DNA of 64,000 bases from Promethearchaeota archaeon (GCA_030606485.1 JAUWGH010000003.1:372001-436000), one strand, 5' to 3'; shown: positions 26,841 to 36,065, numbered from the stretch's first letter. Numbers and translations are program-made. Notes: generated by a model from the sequence alone, not told the origin.

Positions 26841-29800
26841 ATGCTTCAAGGAGAAACCAAAGAGGTTTTATTAGAAAAAGCAAGGTTTGAAGAGAAAAGT
26901 TATAATTGGACGGAAGTTGCTAGGCTTTACGAACAGGTAGTGCAGGTTTATTTAGATAAAAAAGTTGTTGAGAAGGCTGCAGAGTGTTACAAAAAGATTG
27001 GATATGCTTATTCACGTGCTGCTAATAAATCCGATTCGGCAGAAGAATATTTGAAATTAAATAAAAATGCTGTTAAATCTTATAAAAAGGCTGCCGATAT
27101 CTATAAAGAGATCGATAAAAGTGTTGAAGTGTTAGAATGTGAAGCAGAAGCTTTATACTTCAATGGAATTATGGAGGATTCTCTTATAGGAGCATATAAT
27201 TCTCTCAGAAAATCTTATGAACTTTTTATTAAGGCAAGCGAGATTTATTCCAAGAAAAGTGATCAAGAAAGTTTTGCGAGAACTCTGAGCCGAGCAATTA
27301 CGTCTTTGAGTCTATTTTCATCTACTTTTTATGAACATGGTTATTTTAAGCAATTATTTCAAGAAGGAAAGGATTTATCAATTAAATCCTGGAATGCTTC
27401 AATGCAAATTAAAAATACTCAATACATAGCCGAAACTTTACGAGCTAATTTTCTTTTTTTAGGGAATTTAACATTTGTTATAGATTTTAAGTGGGATGAA
27501 AAGTTCAAGGAATGGTGTAATGAAGCTCTTTTAAGATGTGATAAAAGTTTAATGCTTATAGAGGAAAGTGATGATTATGGATTTCTTGGAATAATTTACT
27601 CTACTGTTGGTAGTTTCTATGGGTTCTATGGAGTTCAACTTATTGAAAATGAAATTAAGCAAAGGCAAAATATTAATAAAGGATTAAAATTGCTTGAAAA
27701 GGGTTTGGAATACGCAAGAAAAGCTGAAGACAAGCAAATAATACTTTGGTCAGTATTTTGGTTAGATTGGTGGGCTTGGCTTGGTGGTAGAGTTGATTAT
27801 CTTCAGAAGAGAATATTTGATGACCTTCAAATATATGAGAAAATATCTAAAATATATAAAAATTTATGCAATCCTTTTAATTGGATGGCTACTATTTTTC
27901 CTGCAATCTATTATACAAATTTTGCTCAGAGAAGCTTTTTTACTTCAGCTCAGAGGAAAAGATATGCTGAAAAAGGAATTAAATATGCTAATACATGCAT
28001 AAAAATTTCACCTCTTTCACCTTGGTCTGCATTAGCATATCAGATGTTGACTTGGATATATTCACAATTAACTACTCTTGCTAAAGAAAAGGATGAAAGG
28101 GATAAAAACGCTCAAAAGATGTTAGAATATGCTAAAAAAGCTGAAGAAATTGCTGAAAATTACGAAGGAGGATTAGCTAGATCTGCTCAATATTCATCTA
28201 TGTTCAGAGCCTATAAAACTCTTGCAGATAACGCCGAGAATAAGGAAGATAGAATTAAGATGTTATCGGTTGCTATAGAAGCCTCTAAGAAGTATATAGA
28301 ACATGCCATGGAGTCTCGGACTGGTATTATAACAGCCCAAATGCGGTTAGGTCTTCTCTATGAAGAACTTGGCATCCTAACTGTGGAAACAGACCCATTA
28401 ATGCAGGCAAGGGAGAGCTTCCTAAATGTAATTAAAGAAAGTCTTGAAAAGGGATACTATTCTTATGCAGCAGTTACTCACGAATATATTGCACATATAG
28501 AGGATCGACTAGGAAATCACTCAGCTTCTGCAAAACATTATGAGAAAGCCCAAGAAAGTCATACAAAATCGTTAAAAAACATCGAGTACGAACCATTAAA
28601 AGACAGAGTTAAGGACCAGATAAACTATACTCGTGCTTGGAATTTAATTGAACAAGCTAAAACACATCATAAAAGGGAAAACCACTTAAAAGCGAAGGAA
28701 TGTTACGAAAATTCATGTGAGATTCTAAAAGAACTACCTAGTTACAATTATGAAGCACTCTATTATACTGCATGGATTACTCAAGAGGAAGCAGAGCAAC
28801 TCAGCAAGCAAGAAAAGCACAAAGAAGCAATAGAGAGTTACGAAAAGACTAAAAATATCTTTAATGACGCTATGAAGATGCTGATAAAATCTGCCGACCA
28901 ATCTAAAGATAAAAATGAAAGAGGAAGAATCAAGAAACTCGAGAAAGTGGCTGAAATAAGAATGAATCATTGTTCCGCCAGAGCAGACCTTGAGAAAGCA
29001 AGAATTTTAGGAAAACAGGGAGAACATCTCGCAGCTGCAGAAAAATTTTCATCCGCAGCTTCCCAATTCAGAGATATTTGCACATTCTTCAAAATTAAGC
29101 GAGAACGAGAGGAATTAGAAGCTGTTTATTATCTTTGTAAAGCTTGGGAAAGCATGGAACTTGCGGAGAAATATGAGGACCCTGATAGGTTCGCAGAAGC
29201 GGCAAATCTATTTTCAAAAGCCAGTAAACTCTTTACCGAAAGCAAACTAAAGTTGCTGGCTTCGGGAAATTCCACCTTCTGTCAAGCAATGGAGCATGGT
29301 TGCAAGTTCGACGAGTCAATAGAAATGCAAATTAAAGCGCAATTATATCCAAAGATTAAATTGATACTTAGAAAAGCAGCAATATTATATGGAAAGGGTG
29401 GTTTTGAAAGTGGGGCTGATTGGGCTCTGGCAACATCAGCTTATTTTGATGCAGCGTGGCACTTAATTAGGGCAGACGAGGAATTAGAGCTTGACAAAAG
29501 GAGGGAACTACTAGGGATTGGATCTAAGTATTTGAGATCAGCCGCAGAACTTTTTAATAAAACTGGTTATAAAGATAAGGAAAAGGAAGTTCAAGAGCGT
29601 TTAGAAAGATTGGAGAAAGAAGAGAAGATTTTATTCTCAGCTTTAAGCACTATAAGAGAACCCTCTATCTCAAGAAGTACATTAGGCATCGTTGCCCCTG
29701 CTTGCCCAATAGAAACCAGCCAATCTCCAAGAATAAGCGAAGCACGACAGATCAACGAAGAATCAAGGAGAGTCATGGAAGAAATGGTGGCAAAAAAGAA

Positions 29801-30674
29801 ATACAACCTTATCTATAGAGATTTACTCAAAGAGTATCCTAAAATTCAAAGAAGAGAATGCAGAGTAGGCATCGCCCAAATTGGTTTATCTAATACAGGT
29901 GATATATTAAGTGAATTCTATGAAGAGAACACTTTAGGTCTCTTAGGTTTACGAGAGGATAAAGTTGAAAATGTTAGAAATTTGGTTAAAAACATGATTG
30001 AAATGGCTAATACAAAAGGAGTTAATATCCTACTTTTCCCAGAAATGACCATCGACCTCAATTACGGTGAATTCCTCGAAGATATTTCAAACCTTGCTAG
30101 AGTCTATGAGATGTATATAATTCCAGGATCATATCACGACCAAGAAACAAAGCGAAACCTCAGTGTGGTAATAGGACCAGACGGAATTCTCTGGGAACAA
30201 GAGAAGCATATCCCAGCCATTATACATCTTGAGGGGAAAAGATTCAAGGAAGGAATAGACGTGGGAGACATTCCTCGAAAAACCATCATCTGCAACACGG
30301 AGTTTGGAAGAATCGCAATCGTTATATGCCGAGACTTCCTTGATATGGATCTTAGGGTGGAATTAAAAAACTTTGAGCCACCAGTGGATATAATTCTCAA
30401 CCCAGCCTTCACGCCTGTCACAGCTGACTTCAAAGCAGCCCACTTTGATGCCCGTAGATCTATCTATGCTTACTGTTATTTCGCTAACGTTGCCGAATTT
30501 GGTGACTCTCTCATATACACGCCAGAAAAGGAACGCATTGAAAGAACAATACAACCAAAGAAAGTGGATTTAATCTATAAGGATATAGACCTCTTCAAAC
30601 TGCGTTCAGAACGCAAAAAATGGGAAAAAGAAAAAAGTAAAGAAAGAAGATTTATCCAAAGCACAAGAGAATAG
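26841..30674 (+). CDS. Large TPR-repeat protein with C-terminal nitrilase domain
   Basis: 1277 residues. Residues 1 to about 960 are tandem helical TPR-like repeats (for example NWTEVARLYEQVVQVYLDKK; HLAAAEKFSSAASQFRDI; RFAEAANLFSKASKLF). A carbon-nitrogen hydrolase domain spans about 1007-1250, with the full catalytic triad: Glu1068 in LLFPEMTI, Lys1122 in EQEKHIPA and Cys1163 in IVICRDFLD. Nitrilase-superfamily enzymes hydrolyse amides, nitriles or transfer amide nitrogen. Fusion to a long TPR array suggests the enzyme is scaffolded to partners (inference). ATG 26841 follows a weak AAGGGAG 28 bases upstream. Monocistronic; no signal peptide. Confidence 0.85.
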   Translation: MLQGETKEVLLEKARFEEKSYNWTEVARLYEQVVQVYLDKKVVEKAAECYKKIGYAYSRAANKSDSAEEYLKLNKNAVKSYKKAADIYKEIDKSVEVLECEAEALYFNGIMEDSLIGAYNSLRKSYELFIKASEIYSKKSDQESFARTLSRAITSLSLFSSTFYEHGYFKQLFQEGKDLSIKSWNASMQIKNTQYIAETLRANFLFLGNLTFVIDFKWDEKFKEWCNEALLRCDKSLMLIEESDDYGFLGIIYSTVGSFYGFYGVQLIENEIKQRQNINKGLKLLEKGLEYARKAEDKQIILWSVFWLDWWAWLGGRVDYLQKRIFDDLQIYEKISKIYKNLCNPFNWMATIFPAIYYTNFAQRSFFTSAQRKRYAEKGIKYANTCIKISPLSPWSALAYQMLTWIYSQLTTLAKEKDERDKNAQKMLEYAKKAEEIAENYEGGLARSAQYSSMFRAYKTLADNAENKEDRIKMLSVAIEASKKYIEHAMESRTGIITAQMRLGLLYEELGILTVETDPLMQARESFLNVIKESLEKGYYSYAAVTHEYIAHIEDRLGNHSASAKHYEKAQESHTKSLKNIEYEPLKDRVKDQINYTRAWNLIEQAKTHHKRENHLKAKECYENSCEILKELPSYNYEALYYTAWITQEEAEQLSKQEKHKEAIESYEKTKNIFNDAMKMLIKSADQSKDKNERGRIKKLEKVAEIRMNHCSARADLEKARILGKQGEHLAAAEKFSSAASQFRDICTFFKIKREREELEAVYYLCKAWESMELAEKYEDPDRFAEAANLFSKASKLFTESKLKLLASGNSTFCQAMEHGCKFDESIEMQIKAQLYPKIKLILRKAAILYGKGGFESGADWALATSAYFDAAWHLIRADEELELDKRRELLGIGSKYLRSAAELFNKTGYKDKEKEVQERLERLEKEEKILFSALSTIREPSISRSTLGIVAPACPIETSQSPRISEARQINEESRRVMEEMVAKKKYNLIYRDLLKEYPKIQRRECRVGIAQIGLSNTGDILSEFYEENTLGLLGLREDKVENVRNLVKNMIEMANTKGVNILLFPEMTIDLNYGEFLEDISNLARVYEMYIIPGSYHDQETKRNLSVVIGPDGILWEQEKHIPAIIHLEGKRFKEGIDVGDIPRKTIICNTEFGRIAIVICRDFLDMDLRVELKNFEPPVDIILNPAFTPVTADFKAAHFDARRSIYAYCYFANVAEFGDSLIYTPEKERIERTIQPKKVDLIYKDIDLFKLRSERKKWEKEKSKERRFIQSTRE

Positions 30675-30745
30675 AATTCTTGAACACCTTATTCTAAAAA
30701 ATTATAAAAAATAGATAGAAAAAATAAGGGAAATTTAATTATTAT

Positions 30746-31579
30746 TTATTTTCCTTTCCATTTGGGTTTGGTTTTTTGGAGTTTTGCTAAAGCACCTATC
30801 GTAGCATCTTTTGTTTGGAGTAATTGGGAACTTACCAGAGTTTCTAATTCCAATCCAAAAGCCACATCCTTACCATAACAGTCATCAATTAATTTTTTTG
30901 CTAAACCCACTGCTAAAGGAGCGCTATCAATTAATTCATCTGTATATTGTTTAATTATTGAATCTAATTCTTCTGGAGTTTTTGCTACTCGATTTACGAC
31001 TCCTAAGCGATAAGCTTCATTTCCATCAAATTGTCTCCCTGTAAGAACAATATCTTTGGTATTTGGGATACCTATCAGCCGTGTGAGACGAATACTACCC
31101 CCTACATCAGGATTCATTCCAATCTTAGTTTCTAACATGCTAAATATCGCCGAGTCCATAGCAAATCGAAAATCACAGGCAAGAGCTAATTCAAAAGCCA
31201 TTCCAAAACAATATCCATTAATTTTTGCTATTGTGGGCTTTTCCATCTTTTCAATTTTCGTAAATAGTGGTTGAATCCAAGTATTTGCAAAATATCTGAA
31301 ATTTGCAGGTATTCTTAAGTTTGGAATAATTCCTTCTGGATCTGTTTCTTGACCAGTTAAAAATTTCAAATCAATTCCAGCGCTAAAAATATCTTCACCG
31401 CCAGTAATAATGACAACTCTAGTTTTAGAACGTTCAATTTTATCGATTGCTTTTTGAAGTTCTACCATTAAATCAAAATTCATTGCATTTTTTTTCGCTA
31501 AACGGTTCATTTTAATTGTAGTTATTGTTCCATCTTCATTTTCCTCTATTAATATAACATTTTCACTCACTTTTTTCAC
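30746..31579 (-). CDS. Enoyl-CoA hydratase/isomerase family protein
   Basis: 277 residues, a crotonase. The oxyanion-hole stretches are FSAGIDLKFLTG and INGYCFGMAFELALACDFRF. The active region KIGMNPDVGGSIRLTRLIG carries aspartate at one of the two usual acid positions. The C-terminal trimer helix (LAKKLIDDCYGKDVAFGLEL) is intact. It acts on acyl-CoA thioesters; hydration versus isomerisation cannot be decided. Convergent with the nitrilase-fusion gene and divergent from the IolO-like gene, 97 bases apart. Confidence 0.88.
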   Translation of the reverse strand: MKKVSENVILIEENEDGTITTIKMNRLAKKNAMNFDLMVELQKAIDKIERSKTRVVIITGGEDIFSAGIDLKFLTGQETDPEGIIPNLRIPANFRYFANTWIQPLFTKIEKMEKPTIAKINGYCFGMAFELALACDFRFAMDSAIFSMLETKIGMNPDVGGSIRLTRLIGIPNTKDIVLTGRQFDGNEAYRLGVVNRVAKTPEELDSIIKQYTDELIDSAPLAVGLAKKLIDDCYGKDVAFGLELETLVSSQLLQTKDATIGALAKLQKTKPKWKGK

Positions 31580-31637
31580 CTTTAGATTTTAATTTATCAT
31601 AACATTATTTCTAATAATCAACGATTTATTTTGAATG

Positions 31638-31645
31638 TTATAAAT
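31638..31645 (+). promoter_or_regulatory. Probable archaeal TATA element of the IolO-like gene
   Basis: TTATAAAT lies 32 bases upstream of the ATG at 31677, in an otherwise A/T-rich spacer shared with the divergent crotonase gene. The distance would give a very short leader. In such AT-rich DNA the match is weak evidence on its own. Confidence 0.3.
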
Positions 31646-31676
31646 TATTTAATAAAAAAAAATTTAAAATAATATC

Positions 31677-32495
31677 ATGAAGTTTAGTATTGTTTCCGGA
31701 TTAAATGAGTTAAATAGTTCTGAAAAACAAATTCTCGATCAATATTCCAAATTATGTGAATTGTTAAGTCCTTTAGGTTTTAAAGGAATTGAGTTAGCTA
31801 TTCTAAAGCCAGAAAAAATACCTGTAAAAGAAATAAAGGATATTTCAGATTCATACGAAATGGAGATTCCTGCTTTAGGTACGGGTTCTACTTTTTTAAG
31901 ATTTAGATACTCATTTGGCGATTTGGACTCTAATATTAGAGTTAAAGCTATAGACCGAATTAAAAAATATATTGAATTTTCTACGATTAGCAATTCTAAA
32001 GTGATAATTGGATTAATTAGAGGGCGATTTACATATAAAAATAACCCTGAAACCGAAAAAAGAAATATAATAGATTCACTCAAGAAGTGCTGTAGATTAG
32101 CTGAAGATAGCAATGTCGAATTGATCTTTGAGCCAATAAATCGTTTTGAAATTGATTCTTATAATACAATTAAGGATACATTGGAAATGATCGAAGAAAT
32201 TGGTTCAAAGAACCTCAAACTTATGGTTGATTCGTTTCATACCCATTTAGAAGAAGATCCTATAGCGATTTGGGATTATTTAGATTCTATTGCGAAAAAG
32301 GTTTCCCATCTTCATTTATCAGATGATACTCGCCGAGCTCCGGGCACAGGTCACTTCAATTTTAGGAGATTTCTAAATGTTTTTGAAAAAAATAATTATA
32401 AAGGTTTTGCCTCAGTGGAAACAATAATGAAACCGTCATTTGAAGATGTTGCCAAACAAACTATGACTTATATGAAATCTATCAATATATTATAA
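31677..32495 (+). CDS. iolO: IolO-like 5-keto-L-gluconate epimerase (TIM-barrel)
   Basis: 272 residues, AP endonuclease-2-like sugar isomerase/epimerase barrel. Family stretches matching Thermotoga IolO (TM0416) as I recall it are IPALGTGSTFL, VIIGLIRGRFTYKNNPETE, ELIFEPINRFEIDSYNTI, LKLMVDSFHTHLEED and RRAPGTGHFNFRRFLN. Metal ligands are the glutamate of FEPINR, Asp in VDSFHTH, the histidine in HLHLSDD and the last glutamate in SVETIM. In Thermotoga the enzyme converts 5-keto-L-gluconate to D-tagaturonate. With the IolM- and IolN-like genes it completes three consecutive steps. Confidence 0.78.
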   Translation: MKFSIVSGLNELNSSEKQILDQYSKLCELLSPLGFKGIELAILKPEKIPVKEIKDISDSYEMEIPALGTGSTFLRFRYSFGDLDSNIRVKAIDRIKKYIEFSTISNSKVIIGLIRGRFTYKNNPETEKRNIIDSLKKCCRLAEDSNVELIFEPINRFEIDSYNTIKDTLEMIEEIGSKNLKLMVDSFHTHLEEDPIAIWDYLDSIAKKVSHLHLSDDTRRAPGTGHFNFRRFLNVFEKNNYKGFASVETIMKPSFEDVAKQTMTYMKSINIL

Positions 32496-32545
32496 ATATC
32501 AAATAATATTATCCTAATTTTATAAAAATCAATAGGTTATTTAAT

Positions 32546-33331
32546 ATGAGTAGTGAAAACAAACTTTTATATGAAGTTAAGCAAAATGTTGCGACAATCT
32601 CAATAAATCGACCAGAAAAGGCACATGCGTTTAATTTAGAACTTACGAAGGCGTTATATAATAAACTTGAAGAAGCAGATAAAGATGAATCAGTTAAATG
32701 TATATTAATAAAAAGTATAGGAAATGAAAAAATTTTCAGCGCTGGATATGATTTATCAATTATAGAAGATGAAAACAAAAAAGCAAAATTAATCGAATTT
32801 GGCAGAAAAGTGAATCAAAAGATGCTTCTTATGAAAAAACCAATAGTTACTCAAGTTCATGGAACTGCAGTGGGATTTGGATTTCTGTTAATTATGGGAT
32901 CAGATTTAAGGATATTTGCAGATAAACCAATTGAGAAAATGTTTTTTAGGTTGCCAGAAATTGCAATATCTGCCTATGCACAAACTGGAGCGACTCTCTT
33001 ACCTCTATTGGCGTTCGGATTGAGTTATGCGAAAAACCTTCTTTTCACTTCAGACAGAATTGGATTAGAAGACTTAAAAAATATCAATTTTCCAACTCGA
33101 ATTTTCCCCCCAGATAAATTAGAACTTGAAACAAGAAAATTTCTTAAAATTTTAACCAAGCATTTAACAACTTTTTTGTTCTTAATAAAATCTTCAATTA
33201 CATTAATGAATAAACAATTAATAGAAAAATGGTTTGATTTAGAAGATGCTTGCGGAAAAATTGCTTATGAGAAAAAGACACATGCCGAATTAGAAGCCTA
33301 CATTAGAGATTTATATAAAAAATATTCATAA
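32546..33331 (+). CDS. Enoyl-CoA hydratase/isomerase family protein (diverged)
   Basis: 261 residues, crotonase fold. Oxyanion-hole stretches are FSAGYDLSIIED and VHGTAVGFGFLLIMGSDLRI. The usual acid-base glutamates are not obvious: the region reads PEIAISAYAQTGATLLPLLA, with one glutamate kept in LPEIA. The C-terminal helix ends CGKIAYEKKTHAELEAYIRD. Such proteins can be isomerases or hydrolases of acyl-CoA rather than hydratases. It follows the IolO-like gene by 50 bases on the same strand, so they may be co-transcribed. Confidence 0.82.
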   Translation: MSSENKLLYEVKQNVATISINRPEKAHAFNLELTKALYNKLEEADKDESVKCILIKSIGNEKIFSAGYDLSIIEDENKKAKLIEFGRKVNQKMLLMKKPIVTQVHGTAVGFGFLLIMGSDLRIFADKPIEKMFFRLPEIAISAYAQTGATLLPLLAFGLSYAKNLLFTSDRIGLEDLKNINFPTRIFPPDKLELETRKFLKILTKHLTTFLFLIKSSITLMNKQLIEKWFDLEDACGKIAYEKKTHAELEAYIRDLYKKYS

Positions 33332-33346
33332 TTTTTTCTTTTTTTG
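33331..33346 (+). terminator. Pyrimidine-tract terminator-like element
   Basis: A run of T with one C directly follows the crotonase stop, followed by ATGAAAAAT. Almost the same 24-base arrangement recurs at about 36697-36720, after the DtxR-family gene. Archaeal polymerases stop at such U-rich tracts without needing a hairpin. Confidence 0.4.
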
Positions 33347-33436
33347 ATGAAAAATTATTTTATATTGTATGAATGATTTTCCATCGTTAGATGCCTAAAT
33401 TAATATTTTTGGAGAAATGATTAAATTATTTTAGAC

Positions 33437-34366
33437 TTAAAGTAATTTCCAAAAAATTTTATGATCATATAATATTTTTTTTATCTTTTTCTTCGACTCT
33501 AGATTTTCTAATCGTAATAAAATTTCATCTTTATTAAAATTATTAGAAGAAAATGTGTCAAGAATTTGTTCTTGTCTCATAGGATGTCGCTCAATTATAG
33601 ATAATACTTCCTTTTCGAAATCTGAAGAGTAAAAACCGAATTTTCCGATTTCCGGAAAATTAATGTCGTAATATACCCCAAAAATTTCATTTAATAGTGA
33701 AATAATATTTTTGCCAGGAATTTTAACCCATTCTTCAACAGGAGGTCTTATTGGAACATTTATATCGATTCTGTCTGGCTTTATTAAATCAATTTTCTCT
33801 TTAATTTTTAATAATTCTTCTTTAGAATCATTAATTCCCTTCATTATCATTATTTCTATCCAAAACTTACCTTTGAAGTTTTTTTGAAAATCTATGAACC
33901 CTTGAATCATAGCATCAAATTTAATTGATGGGTGTGGTCGATTTATTCTAATAAACGATTTCTCATCTCCTGCATCTAAGCTAGGTAAAACAACATCGGC
34001 ATGCATAAGAATATTTCTAATCTCTAAGTCATATAATAAAGCACCGTTAGTGATTACGCAGACTGGCTTCTTAGAAAACTCTTTTACCTTTAAAATTAGT
34101 ACTCCCAAATCTCTATATAAAGTAGGTTCACCGCTTCCTACAAATGTAATGTAATCTATATTGTTTTCATTTTGTTTAATAGCAGTTTTCATTTCTGCAA
34201 TGATTTCATTTTTTGGAACGTAATTCTTTCGTTCATTGGTAAAATTAGTGGTTCTTCCTAATTGACAATAAATACATTGATAGTTGCAAGTTTTTGAAGG
34301 GAGGGGATCAATTCCCAATGAACTTCCTAATCTCCTGCTGGGAACAGGTCCATATACATACTTCAT
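33437..34366 (-). CDS. Radical SAM protein (COG0731 type) with C-terminal winged helix
   Basis: 309 residues. The start KYVYGPVPSRRLGSSLGID is diagnostic of this archaeal/anaerobe family, and the iron-sulfur motif is CNYQCIYC (C-x3-C-x2-C). SAM-binding parts include ITFVGSGEPTLY and CVITNGALLY. After about residue 230 the barrel gives way to a small winged-helix (IIERHPMRQEQILDTFSSNN). The reaction of this group is not established; TYW1 is a distant relative. It lies upstream of IscU- and Mrp-like genes in the order of the chromosome but is transcribed towards the crotonase gene. Confidence 0.85.
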   Translation of the reverse strand: MKYVYGPVPSRRLGSSLGIDPLPSKTCNYQCIYCQLGRTTNFTNERKNYVPKNEIIAEMKTAIKQNENNIDYITFVGSGEPTLYRDLGVLILKVKEFSKKPVCVITNGALLYDLEIRNILMHADVVLPSLDAGDEKSFIRINRPHPSIKFDAMIQGFIDFQKNFKGKFWIEIMIMKGINDSKEELLKIKEKIDLIKPDRIDINVPIRPPVEEWVKIPGKNIISLLNEIFGVYYDINFPEIGKFGFYSSDFEKEVLSIIERHPMRQEQILDTFSSNNFNKDEILLRLENLESKKKIKKILYDHKIFWKLL

Positions 34367-34496
34367 TGATATAATCTTTAAAATATATTCTTTAAAATAA
34401 ATTTACGATCATTACAAAATATATTTAAATATGTTTTCTTTACTTGAAAAATGATGCTTTTCTCTTTTTGGCAATTCCATTACATTCACTTTTCTT

Positions 34497-34985
34497 TTAA
34501 TCCTCATTCTTTTTATATTTATGAATTGCACGTTTTAGAGTTCTTACTGCCAATTCTGTGCAATGCTTATGATCTACTGGTAATCCTTTCAAAGCTTTAT
34601 CAATATCTTCAGGACTTAGCTTTTCTGTATAATCTATAGGTTTTCCCTCAATAAGAAGCATTGTTTGGCTTGCTGTTGCAATACAAGCTTTGCATCCATC
34701 TGAAATAAAATTTGCTTTCTCGATTATATTATCTTTAATTTTTAAAAAGAATTGCATTGTATCTCCGCATGGACCTGTATAAGATTGCGAAACTGATATT
34801 TTTTTATCTGGAAGCTTGCCCCAATTTCTTGGGTTTTGAGATAAATCAACAATATACTCATTATATACTTCTATTTCTTTTTTTATAATTTCTTTTTGAA
34901 GCTTATCTATATGTTTATCAAAACTATCTTTAGCCATTTTCTTTTTACTAATTCTTAAATTTAATTTTTTATCTTCATTTTTCAA
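34497..34985 (-). CDS. iscU: IscU/NifU-like Fe-S cluster scaffold protein
   Basis: 162 residues. The three scaffold cysteines are present in GPCGDTMQFF (with the neighbouring aspartate), SDGCKACIATASQTM and DHKHCTELAVRTLKRAI. IscU assembles [2Fe-2S] and [4Fe-4S] clusters for transfer to apoproteins. Start may be TTG 34985, overlapping the upstream Mrp-like gene by 11 bases, or ATG 34937; the N-terminal 35 residues before EYIVDLSQNPRNWG are extra to the family. No cysteine desulfurase is adjacent. Operon with the Mrp-like carrier. Confidence 0.88.
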   Translation of the reverse strand: MKNEDKKLNLRISKKKMAKDSFDKHIDKLQKEIIKKEIEVYNEYIVDLSQNPRNWGKLPDKKISVSQSYTGPCGDTMQFFLKIKDNIIEKANFISDGCKACIATASQTMLLIEGKPIDYTEKLSPEDIDKALKGLPVDHKHCTELAVRTLKRAIHKYKKNED

Positions 34986-35781
34986 TAATTTTTCGAATTT
35001 TATTTACAGTAGCTTTAAAAGCTTTTCCACTTTCAGAATTAGGATATTTTAAAGTAAAAGGTAATCCTTGATCGCCTTGCTGACCTATTTCTGTTTCGAA
35101 AGGAATTTTACCTAGCAATCTGATCCCAAAATCTTTTACAGCTTTTTCTGCGCCTCCACTTCCAAAAATTTCTATAAACTCACCGCATTTTGGACACTTA
35201 AATCCTGACATATTTTCGATAATTCCAAGAACGTTTCTTTTCATTATTTGAGTCATTTTAATCGTTTTTCGAGCATCCATTAACGCCACCTCTTGCGGAG
35301 TTGTTACCACAATTACATTCTCATCTGGAATCAATTGTAAAATATCTAAAATTTCGTCAGAAGTTCCCGGCGGCAAATCACAAACTAAATAATCGAGTTC
35401 ACCCCATATAGCATCTCCTAAAAATTGTCTTAGTGCAATCATTTTCATAGGTCCCCTCCAAATAACTGGTTCATCTGGATTCTGAGTTAGAAAAGCCATA
35501 CTTAAAACTTTTAAGTTTAAAGGTCCATCAATGGGATAAAATTTATTAGATCCTGGATCGATTCTTGGTTTTAATTCTGGATTTATACCTAACATCTTTG
35601 CCACATTAGGACCAGTAATGTCGACATCTAATATTCCTACTCTTAACCCTACGCTAGCTAAACTGATCGCAAGATTAACAGCAACTGTGGTTTTTCCTAC
35701 ACCTCCCTTTCCAGAAATGATGACGATCTTATACTTTATCATTTCCATATTTTCTTTAATATTTATTAATCTCTCATCCAT
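34975..35781 (-). CDS. apbC: Mrp/NBP35-family Fe-S carrier ATPase
   Basis: 268 residues. It has the deviant Walker A IISGKGGVGKTTVAVN, switch regions GVLDVDITGPNVAKM-like (ILDVDITGPNVAKMLG) and DYLVCDLPPGTSDE, and the cluster-binding CxxC in MSGFKCPKCGEF. These dimeric P-loop ATPases carry [4Fe-4S] clusters to target enzymes. It is first in a two-gene operon with the IscU-like scaffold. Its long upstream region contains two copies of a perfect palindrome shared with the divergent DtxR-type regulator, suggesting metal control (inference). Confidence 0.9.
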   Translation of the reverse strand: MDERLINIKENMEMIKYKIVIISGKGGVGKTTVAVNLAISLASVGLRVGILDVDITGPNVAKMLGINPELKPRIDPGSNKFYPIDGPLNLKVLSMAFLTQNPDEPVIWRGPMKMIALRQFLGDAIWGELDYLVCDLPPGTSDEILDILQLIPDENVIVVTTPQEVALMDARKTIKMTQIMKRNVLGIIENMSGFKCPKCGEFIEIFGSGGAEKAVKDFGIRLLGKIPFETEIGQQGDQGLPFTLKYPNSESGKAFKATVNKIRKIIEK

Positions 35782-35869
35782 TGCCTTTCTTTTTTGGTCA
35801 ATTTGTTCTTGTGTAATCTCCTCTCATCTTTTTATGATTTTATTAATTTTTTTTATAGGCTTTAAGTTG

Positions 35870-35883
35870 TGAATAATTATTCA
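35870..35883. promoter_or_regulatory. Palindromic operator candidate, copy 1
   Basis: TGAATAATTATTCA is a perfect 14-base palindrome located 89 bases upstream of the Mrp-like start. The same core recurs at 36049-36062. DtxR-family dimers bind palindromes of this length class, and the divergent gene encodes such a regulator, so autoregulation and control of Fe-S assembly is a natural hypothesis. Confidence 0.5.
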
Positions 35884-36045
35884 TTTCTTTTAATGATATC
35901 CCTTTCATTTTATAAATATGTTGTGAATCATTTTAAATGCCTATTGAATTGAAATATGAACAGAGACTAATTTAAGGTTAAAAACTTATCTAAAATTCTT
36001 AGTTTTTCAAAAAAGTTATAAAATATAATAAATAGATCAAATATT

Positions 36046-36065
36046 TTTTGAATAATTATTCAAAA
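36046..36065. promoter_or_regulatory. Palindromic operator candidate, copy 2
   Basis: TTTTGAATAATTATTCAAAA is a perfect 20-base palindrome whose centre is identical to the copy at 35870. It lies 156 bases upstream of the DtxR-family ATG. Two identical cores in one divergent region are unlikely to be chance even at this base composition, though AT-rich DNA lowers the surprise. Confidence 0.5.
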
